Source: Owenia fusiformis (lineage: Eukaryota; Annelida; Polychaeta; Sabellida; Oweniidae). Taken from it: 64,000 nt of DNA. Below are positions 1-9,700 of this stretch, one piece after another. Under the pieces are notes generated by a model. It had not been told where the DNA came from and made no database searches. It saw only the letters and a list, made by a program, of their open reading frames with translations. How positions within the stretch are numbered: position 1 is the stretch's first letter; every line of letters starts with the position of its first letter. The stretch lies in assembly GCA_903813345.2 (NCBI GenBank), contig CAIIXF020000001.1, positions 41,881,366 through 41,945,365 on the forward strand, written 5' to 3'. The position numbers and the translations under genes are program-made.

Positions 1-167
1 AATTCACTTATATGGAATAAGCAGTTACAATCCATTACTAGAAATAAATGGTTACAATTCATATGTGACATAAAAGGTGAGAATTCATTAATGTTAATTG
101 ATAATACAAACAAGACAATAACAATATGGCAATTTTTAAAGTGTGATAGAAAGTAAGTGGTATTTTT

Positions 168-521
168 ATGTCACCACCAAAAAGTGGTGACATATTGTTA
201 TGGTCTCCGTTTTTTTGACGGCGATCGGTGGTTGGTGGTTGACTTCAATTGTTTTCAAAATAATTTACAAATGTTTTCAGAAGTTCAAATCTGACTTTAT
301 ATTTAAGATTTGACCTTCAATTACCTTTTCAAGGTCAAAAAGCGTCAAAAAGTTTTTTTCAACTTGCTTCAAATTGACCAATTTTTTTTCAAAGTGCTCA
401 ACAGTTCAAATCTGACTATAGATTTGACCTCCAATGACATTCTCAAGGCCAAAATAGATTTGACCTTTAATGACCTCAAGGTCAAAAATGTCTTATATCT
501 TGCTTCAACTAGGTGGTGACA
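168..521. repeat. Short inverted-repeat element with diverged internal duplication
   Basis: ATGTCACCACC at the left recurs inverted as GGTGGTGACAT at about 512-522. The left end also forms its own hairpin: TGTCACCAC at 169-177 pairs with GTGGTGACA at 184-192. The interior is a diverged tandem duplication of about 120 bp (TTCAAATCTGACT occurs at about 284 and 404). It carries TTGACCTT...AAGGTCAA inverted pairs, for example around 457-490. It lies in the intron after NOG1 exon 13. The reading frame at 310-519 is repeat-derived and looks non-coding. Nothing else is seen in 1-649. Confidence 0.55.
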
Positions 522-649
522 TTTTGTAATGTTAATGCCTTGTTTTTACTAAAACTGTCTACTGAAAGAATGTCTCATACGAGTGTAATATCCTTTTTAT
601 CCTTAAGTTTTTGTATGTTTTACATTTAGTTAAAACAAGAATATCATAC

Positions 650-793
650 CTCCTTGTCTCTGATGCCAGACTTGTCTCTTGGGGTCCTAGATGAGCTACG
701 TTGTCGACTAGCTGAAGGGTCACGCGATTCAGATCTTTTGCGCTTCAATGCTTGTCTACTGGCACTCTTAGACCTCTCTCTACCAAGGTGGGA
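650..793 (-). CDS. GTPBP4: NOG1 exon 13 (last exon in window)
   Basis: Residues 539-586, [20 protein letters not shown] then [16 protein letters not shown] and [12 protein letters not shown]. This is the Arg/Ser-rich nucleolar tail, and the family motif SRTPRD is intact. Acceptor TATTTCAG, donor GAG|GTATGA, so at least one further exon lies beyond the left edge. Confidence 0.93.
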
Positions 794-3700
794 CTGAAAT
801 ATATCCATATATTCATTATTTATCAATTGAAAATCCATAGCTGTTAATTACTGATGACATTCTAGAGATCACATTTTGTAATATATATACCATAGATTAA
901 AATGTATATATACATTTTGTACAATTGATAACAGCTATTTGGTAAAGTCCAAAATATTCCATCTCAAAGAATATATTTATTAATTAGTCTTATTCAGAGC
1001 TTCTATGCAAATCCATACAGCTGAGTAAAATCTGAGATGAAATATTTTGAATTATGCAAATTACCAGAATGATGACTTTTCATTGTGATTTACTTAATAT
1101 GACTTTTCATTATGATTTACATGACTTTTCATTGTGATTTACTTAATATCACTTTTCATTGTGATTTACTTAATATCACTTTTCATTGTAATTTACTTAA
1201 TATGACTATTGATTTCCTGTCACACTTACATCTTCTCCAAACTCCACATCTGCCCCCATTGCCCTCATCTTTCTCTCCATCTGCCTCTCCCGTAGCTTGA
1301 TTGCTGTCCTGGGTAGGTGAGGCTTCTCTACTTTCCTCTTGCCCTTTGATTCTATCATTATCAGACCTTTCACTTCTCGGATTCTGAGCACAATCATTTT
1401 CATTTAAGTTATATTGATGGGGTTCCTTTCAATGTGGCTGTATTAGCACAACCAAGCAGATTACAGAAAGGGTCAACAGACTAGAGACAAGTTGAGCTTA
1501 ACATCAATTAATTAAAAACAGAAGATTTACATGGGACTCCAAACTGTAAAGTTCAACAAAGTTTTCTCATTGTAAGGTTAATCGAAAATGTTCACATACA
1601 GGGTTCAGCATATTCAATCAAATAACTCACTGTTTTGCAGTCTTTCTAATTTCCTTCATTTCTTCATCTTCATCACTCATGTCAGAGTCATAAGCCCCAG
1701 CCTTCTCTCTTAATTCTTCCTCTCTCTCCAGGGCTTCTAGTTTCTGAAACACAGTAGAGACATCTATAATATTCTTTACAAAAGATTAAATACATCTACA
1801 CTCTGCTTAAATACATCTATACTCTGATTAAATACATATATCTACTAACTGATTAAAACACCAACATTTTGTTTGCATAAAGTGGCTGACCTTCATTTCA
1901 CACTTAAACTCAGATAACAGACAAGGAATTCAAATTTATATTTCAGATCAGTGGTATTTTACCAACATCAAAACTGTTAATCATCTGGAGGTTACAAAAG
2001 GGCTAAATGCAATGACGAATTATTACCTGGGAAACTTTAATATGAGTCTCATGTAAAAATAATATATCTTCATGAACTATGAAACTAGGGAATAAAAGTC
2101 CTCTTAAAACATGTAACTTAACATTATTTCTGTGAATACTGCTATAAACTATATTCAGTTGATGTATTGATAAATGGGTGAATCAATTTAAACTTTAACT
2201 CAATTCAGCTATACCTCCATGATATCTGGATCAACAAAGTCTGCAATGTTGTGACCCTCCCAAATCTCAGGTATGACATCATACTTCTCCTCATCATTCT
2301 TCAGGTCGTAATGTTTCTGTAGATCCAGTATGTAGTCATCATCTTCCTCCTCCATTATATCTCTCTCCAATTTACGTTTTGGCTTCTCTCCTGTGTCCAT
2401 TGCTTGCCTCTTCTTTAGCACAGATTCAGGTATACAAGGTGGTCTAGCCTGAAATTACAAAATGTGCATGAAAAACTATTAGGAATACATGGCGTACTGG
2501 ACTGAAATCACAAAATGCACATGATAGATTCAAGTATACATCGTGGTCTAGCCTAAATGCACTCAACAGACCATGGTCTGGCCTAAAATTGCAACCACAG
2601 ATGAGCCTTCCCTCAGAGGAGTGCATAATTCCAACTTTGCCAATTCTTTCTGAATTCTGGATTATTGTGGTTATTATTGAGTGTTCTTATTCACATTCTT
2701 AATTACTTCACATATACGAGTAGGTTTCTGTTGATCTTTTACATACATTGGCCCACCCTGTAATATGTGAAATGTAGCTATAACAAATACCAACCTTTGT
2801 GTCTCGTTTGGCTGGTACTGCAACATGAAGTCTGTTTAGCATACTGGTTACCTTCTTTCCCTTCATCTTAACCTCCACTCTCTGAGCTAAAAGTCTGTCA
2901 CAAGCCTATAGTATTACGAGAAATAATCAGTATATGCAAAGCAAAACTTGATAAAGAAGACTCCAGGGGTCAGAATGTATTCATTTTAATACCAGTTACC
3001 AAGTCAGAATGATGACATTATTTGGATACAATAAGTTCTATGTACAATATTATCTAAATAGATGATGCAGTAAACTACACAGACTACAATAGGAGTGATC
3101 TAACAATGAACCTTCAGTAATCAAAATATAATCTTATATATGAAGATGAGATTTTTATTCACAAACTATATGTAGTTTTTTTTGTTCCCATTTCACTAAT
3201 GCCTCTTTTTGCAGAACAAAGGAACAAAAATTTGCCTATTTGTTAACGCTTCTACCATTACTTCTACCATTCTTAGCATGTTCACACAGGGAAATGAGGA
3301 CTATGGTACATTATAAAAAGCAAATTTTCTCACCTCAGTTTTTACATTCATTACACCCTCCTCTGACACTGTACTCATCTCCATGACTGATATACCATCT
3401 GCTTTGAATTCATCAAACACTTTCTGAAAGGCATATTAATCGAATTTGCAATGAAACAGAAATTTTCAAGTAGTATTCATTCACAGAGACAATCTCTAGA
3501 ATCACATTTAAAAGTTTTCAGCATAGTTGTGACAATGGCATGAACTCTATTTTTCTTGCATATCTTTTAACAGATTATGTGTTATGCTGTTTATAGAGTG
3601 TTACCAATCCGATACTCTAGATGATAAACTTGATTGAAGAAAATGAATAACAATATGTTAATAGAAATACGACATCAAGAAATTGACAAGTCCTGATAAG

Positions 3701-6700
3701 TCTTTTATAAAATCCGATGATATCCTGTTGAGTCCCATGAAGTTTGCAATGAAAAGACCGAAGAGCAATTCCATTCTTCCACCTATCTTCACCAGATTTA
3801 TTTGTTAAATGATCATGTGATACTTTCATCCTACATACATGACTCCACAGGACCCCAGAGGACTCAACAAGACTCCATGGGACTCGGCAGGAGTCCCAGG
3901 AGGGGACTATCGTGGCTATCAAGCTATCGTGCAAGACACTTTTAGCTCTTTTGAGGACTCAAAAAGAGCTGTCAATGTGAACCTAGCATAAACAGGGAAT
4001 TTGTAATACTATGCAATATGATAAGAAACTAGACCCAAAATAAATGACAACGATCAAGAAACCATTGTGTACCTTTCTCTCATCATCCAACTCATCTATA
4101 CGCTTCACATCAATCTTATTAACACACACGATCAGGGGTTTATTGGTGAACAGAGGCTTTATATTGTGAAACAGCTCAATCTGTTCTTCCAGGGATTTCC
4201 CACACTGTTCAGAGACATCCATAATGTACAGGATGGCAGCCCGGAGATGGGCAAGTGCTGTGATTGCCTGCATCTCTATAGTATTGCGCTCTTCTAGAGA
4301 ATGGTCCAGAATACCTGGTGTATCTACTACCTACAGATAGCATAATAAAAAGATTATATGTATTTTTAGGAACAGCCTAATTTGAAACAAGAATAATGGA
4401 AAATATCTTTTATACTTTAGTTCAACATCCACAGTATTTATATGTGATATAAAAACATAGAATATACTTGCTAATTACCTGCCAGCGTAGATACTTGTAG
4501 TCAGTATGTCCTACAAACAGTGATTTAGTTGTAAATGCATAAGGCTGCACCTCAACATCAGCCCTGGTGATCTGAAACAACAATGCAACTCTCTTTAAAT
4601 GTATACTTCAATTTCCTTCAATTATCATTGCATCACTTTTGAAGATGTAATACTAAATGTAGAACATTGGCTTTTTCATTAATGCAACTGACCCTTAATA
4701 TTTTACTGTTCCTCATTCTATTTGAAATCTGAGTGTTCATTAATTGTACAATATGAGATGCCTCTTGTAAACAAAACACCTGATAATCCACATTCACATA
4801 CTAGCCCTCACTCCCTTCCAAAATCAAAAATGTTTTTCTCCGCAACTATGATGTGTCAAAATGCAAAATACTTTCTCTTGTGAAATCATTATACAAGAGC
4901 ATGACTCTAGTGAAATCATTATACTAAGAGCATGACTCTTGTGAAATCATTATACTAAGAGCATGACTCTTGTGAAATCATTATACTAAGAGCATGACTC
5001 TTGTGAAATCATTATACTAAGAGCATGACTCTTGTGAAATCATTATACTAAGAGCATGACTCTTGTGAAATCATTATACTAAGAGCACGACTCTTGTGAA
5101 ATCATTATACTAAGAGCACGACTCTTGTGAAATCATTATACTAAGAGCATGACTCTTGTGAAATCATTATACTAAGAGCATGACTCTTGTGAAATCATTA
5201 TACTAAGAGCATGACTCTTGTGAAATCATTATACTAAGAGCATGACTCTTGTGAAATCATTATACTAAGAGCATGACTCTTATGAAATCATTATACTAAG
5301 AGCAAGACTCTTGTGAAATCATTATACTAAGAGCACGACTCTTGTGAAATCATTATACTAAGAGCACGACTCTTGTGAAATCATTATACTAAGAGCACGA
5401 CTCTTGTGAAATCATTATACTAAGAGCACGACTCTTGTGAAATCATTATACTAAGAGCACGACTCTTGTGAAATCATTATACTAAGAGCATGACTCTTGT
5501 GAAATCATTATACTAAGAGCACGACTCTTGTGAAATCATTATACTAAAAGCATGACTCTTGTGAAATCATTATACTAAGAGCACGACTCTTGTGAAATCA
5601 TTATACTAAGAGCACGACTCTTGTGAAATCATTATACTAAGAGCACGACTCTTGTGAAATCATTATACTAAGAGCACGACTCTTGTGAAATCATTATACT
5701 AAGAGCACGACTCTTGTGAAATCATTATACTAAGAGCACGACTCTTGTGAAATCATTATACTAAGAGCATGACTCTTGTGAAATCATTATACTAAGAGCA
5801 CGACTCTTGTGAAATCATTATACTAAGAGCATGACTCTTGTGAAATCATTATACTAAGAGCATGACTCTTGTGAAATCATTATACTAAGAGCACGACTCT
5901 TGTGAAATCATTATACTAAGAGCATGACTCTTGTGAAATCATTATACTAAGAGCATGACTCTTGTGAAATCATTATACTAAGAGCATGACTCTTGTGAAA
6001 TCATTATACTAAGAGCACGACTCTTGTGAAATCATTATACTAAGAGCAAGACTCTTGTGAAATCATTATACTAAGAGCATGACTCTTGTGAAATCATTAT
6101 ACTAAGAGCACGACTCTTGTGAAATCATTATACTAAGAGCACGACTCTTGTGAAATCATTATACTAAGAGCACGACTCTTGTGAAATCATTATACTAAGA
6201 GCACGACTCTTGTGAAATCATTATACTAAGAGCACGACTCTTGTGAAATCATTATACTAAGAGCAAGACTCTTGTGAAATCATTATACTAAGAGCACGAC
6301 TCTTGTGAAACCATTATACTAAGAGCACGACTCTTGTGAAATCATTATACTAAGAGCACGACTCTTGTGAAATCATTATACTAAGAGCACGACTCTTGTG
6401 AAATCATTATACTAAGAGCACGACTCTTGTGAAATCATTATACTAAGAGCACGACTCTTGTGAAATCATTATACTAAGAGCACGACTCTTGTGAAATCAT
6501 TATACTAAGAGCAGGACTCTTGTGAAATCATTATACTAAGAGCACGACTCTTGTGAAATCATTATACTAAGAGCATGACTCTTGTGAAATCATTATACTA
6601 AGAGCACGACTCTTGTGAAATCATTATACTAAGAGCACGACTCTTGTGAAATCATTATACTAAGAGCATGACTCTTGTGAAATCATTATACTAAGAGCAC

Positions 6701-9700
6701 GACTCTTGTGAAATCATTATACTAAGAGCACGACTCTTGTGAAATCATTATACTAAGAGCATGACTCTTGTGAAATCATTATACAATAGGATCGTAACAA
6801 ACCTTATTTATGAAGCTTGATTTTCCAACATTTGGGAAACCACATATCAGCAGAGTTCTTGTGTTTGGATCAATAGAGGGCAGTCTGGATAAATGTTGTC
6901 TCACTTGCTCTAAATATGCCAAACTCTGTGCCTGCCTCTTCATGATAGTGCACATCCTAAAAGATGAATATTATGTTAAAAGTAGACTATAACATTTGGA
7001 AAGAACTGTAATTAACACAAAACATCTACAGGGTATGTAATTTCCCAAAATAAAGTATGGAAATAGAAATCAAGTTGAGACAATTTAAACAAGCCATTAA
7101 CATTACAAAATGTCCCCAAATGATAAATTATTGCAAATGGTTATAACTTATAAAAGTGTAACTACTGTACTTGTTACAGATAGAAAATGGTGAATGTAAA
7201 TGCTAAATGTAAATAAAAAGTGATGGCTTTAGCAATACGCCAACACTTCTTCATTATGGCGTACAAACCTGGGAATGCACTGAACTCATTTTCAATCAAT
7301 TATGTTTGGCCAAGAAGTAATTCTCTGAATAGTAAATCTTACCTTCCCAAGGCAGCTCTTTTAAGTTGCTTACATCTGTACAGTGAGTCTCCATACTTCA
7401 TCAGCCTTGTATAATCTTTGGATACACTACAACACATACAGTACATACAGTGCATTTAGCCAATTAAAATCAAACAAATTAAACAAGACAAAGAACAACT
7501 TTAAATTATAATTTTCATGAGGAAACAGTTGAAGAATTCTTCATAACAATCAACAACTTTGGAAAAAGTAGTCGAGAAAATTGCCTGTTATAAATGAAAC
7601 ATCTGATTACTTATGTCAGGGATATTCAAAGCACTGAAGCAATTAGTCAAAGGAAAATTTAAATATGAGCTTTTAAAAATTATTATGCATCCAGTCGAAA
7701 ATCAGCTTTACAATTTGGGAAACACTAAAATATTGATATTTGACTTGCTTTGGATCATTTGACTTGTTGCTTGTCTGATGTCGGGACAAAGGACTCTTTG
7801 CTGGAATTTATTTTCGCCAATCATGGAAAGTGCCAAAGTTTTCTAACGATACTTTCTAACATTTACTACTACTAGAATTGATTGACGGAAGATTCCTCAC
7901 CTGTCTATTAGATGTCTAGCTGTGTTGATCTGACCAAGGGCAAGTTTGTAATGGTCTCTATCATACAATACATTCATCAAGTCGGCATAGAACGGATGAA
8001 TGTCCTTGAAGTAGGAAAATAAGCTGATCATTGACTGACTGTTGAGTGCAAGACACTTAAAACATTTTTATGACCAAACAGTTGCTAAATCAAGAGTTGT
8101 ATAAACTGAAGCTATTAAATCAAAATACACGTGTACATGGTTGATTGCTTTAATATCACACTAAAATCATGAGATTGAAAGGAATCTACTGATGAAATGT
8201 CTAAAATTGTTGATATAGTGCGCATACAGATATTTACCTGCAATTTTGGAAAATCTGTAAGAATCATTGTAAGCTTATCATGATAGTTCTGTTGAGTATA
8301 CTTGATTTTGCGCATGTAGAAGGTTCGTATTCTCCCAATGGCATATTGCTTATGTATAACTGTAGGGGTTTTCCTCTGTGTTTTTGATAAAACAATATCA
8401 ATGAAGTCCTGGAAAGATAGAGAGTACATGTAATGCTTCAGAAGACAACTAAAAACAAGATGAATATAATAGAGTACACAGACACAATAATAGCACTTTT
8501 TAGACAATCCAAAAGTTGTTACAGTGGGGGACATAAAGAATTGCTATAGCTATGAAAATTACATGCTGTCGCACCTCAGTGTATTCAGTGCTCTATTTTC
8601 TCTGTCCTAGTAAATCCAAATATAGTGGAATTTGTGCCCATAATGACAAATAGGAACTTAAAAAGTTGAAGTGGATATTCACATGTTAATGCCCACTCTT
8701 CAAATGTTGAGGTGATTTTGGAGCCTGATTACGCTGCAAGGGAGGATAGGCTCCCAGAATGCAACATGACACGTGCCAGCTTTGAAATGCCTCTCCACCA
8801 TTTTGAAACCTGTCACGAGTAAATAAGGTTAACTGATGTTGCATTGTGGGAGTCAATCCTCCTTGGATCACAAACATGGCGATTCATAAAAAAATTTGTT
8901 CGATTTGGTAGGGATTTATCCATCATTTGCAGGTATGAAGCTTTGGATTCATTTATTGTGCTACTTAAAGTGAACGGGAATTATTTTTCTACCACTTGGG
9001 TTACTTAGTTTGCACAAAGCTATCTCTTGGGAGATAGCTTTGCATATCTTGACATACCAAGTCCATGTTAAAGGTCTTTTACAGAAATGTAAGAAATCGT
9101 TGGAACACTTACACTACTTCAATTGATGTATAACATCATAAAATATCGGTTTAATATTCGTAGAACGCTACCTGGGGTCGGGAGACAGTGTAATCGACAA
9201 AAAATGTATTTGGAACTTGTTATATCCATGACGTCTGACCAGGAAGTCTTGCAAATGCGCATGCGTGTAAGCGGAAATCTCATGGCATGGAAGTGCATGC
9301 GCATTACCAAACTTCCTGAGAAGCCATCTTGGAAATTATCGACTCTTCAACATTTTTTGTCAATTACGCTGTCTCCCGACTCCGGATAGCCCGATATGGT
9401 TAGAAAAACTTTATTTTAGAATGTTATGCATCGATTGAAGTAGTTTCCAAGATTTCCACATGCTATCTATTGCAAGACTTACGCCTGCCACAACCGTCAC
9501 CATGTTAATCAGTGTTTTTTAAGTAGCGCAAGGATCCTGCCATGACCGTGGTAGTGTTATCGTGTAAGCCTGGTATAACCGTGACAGGCTGGTATAACCG
9601 TGACAATGCTGTATTCTATTGCAAGGCCTGTCATGACCCTGGAAGTGTTATCGTGGAAGCCTGGCGCGACCGTAGCCTTTATTGTGGTTTATAAGCGAAT

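Noticed and set aside
3617-3934. 105-codon minus-strand frame
   Set aside because: It lies in NOG1 intron 7 in repeat-rich sequence and shows no recognisable motif.
4875-6785. CRISPR-like array because of about 30-bp identical repeats
   Set aside because: Units are directly adjacent with no spacers, and the repeat lies in an intron of an animal gene. It is a minisatellite.
8115-8534. 139-codon minus-strand frame as a separate gene
   Set aside because: Only 8238-8408 is coding (NOG1 exon 2). The rest of the frame is intron read-through on both sides.
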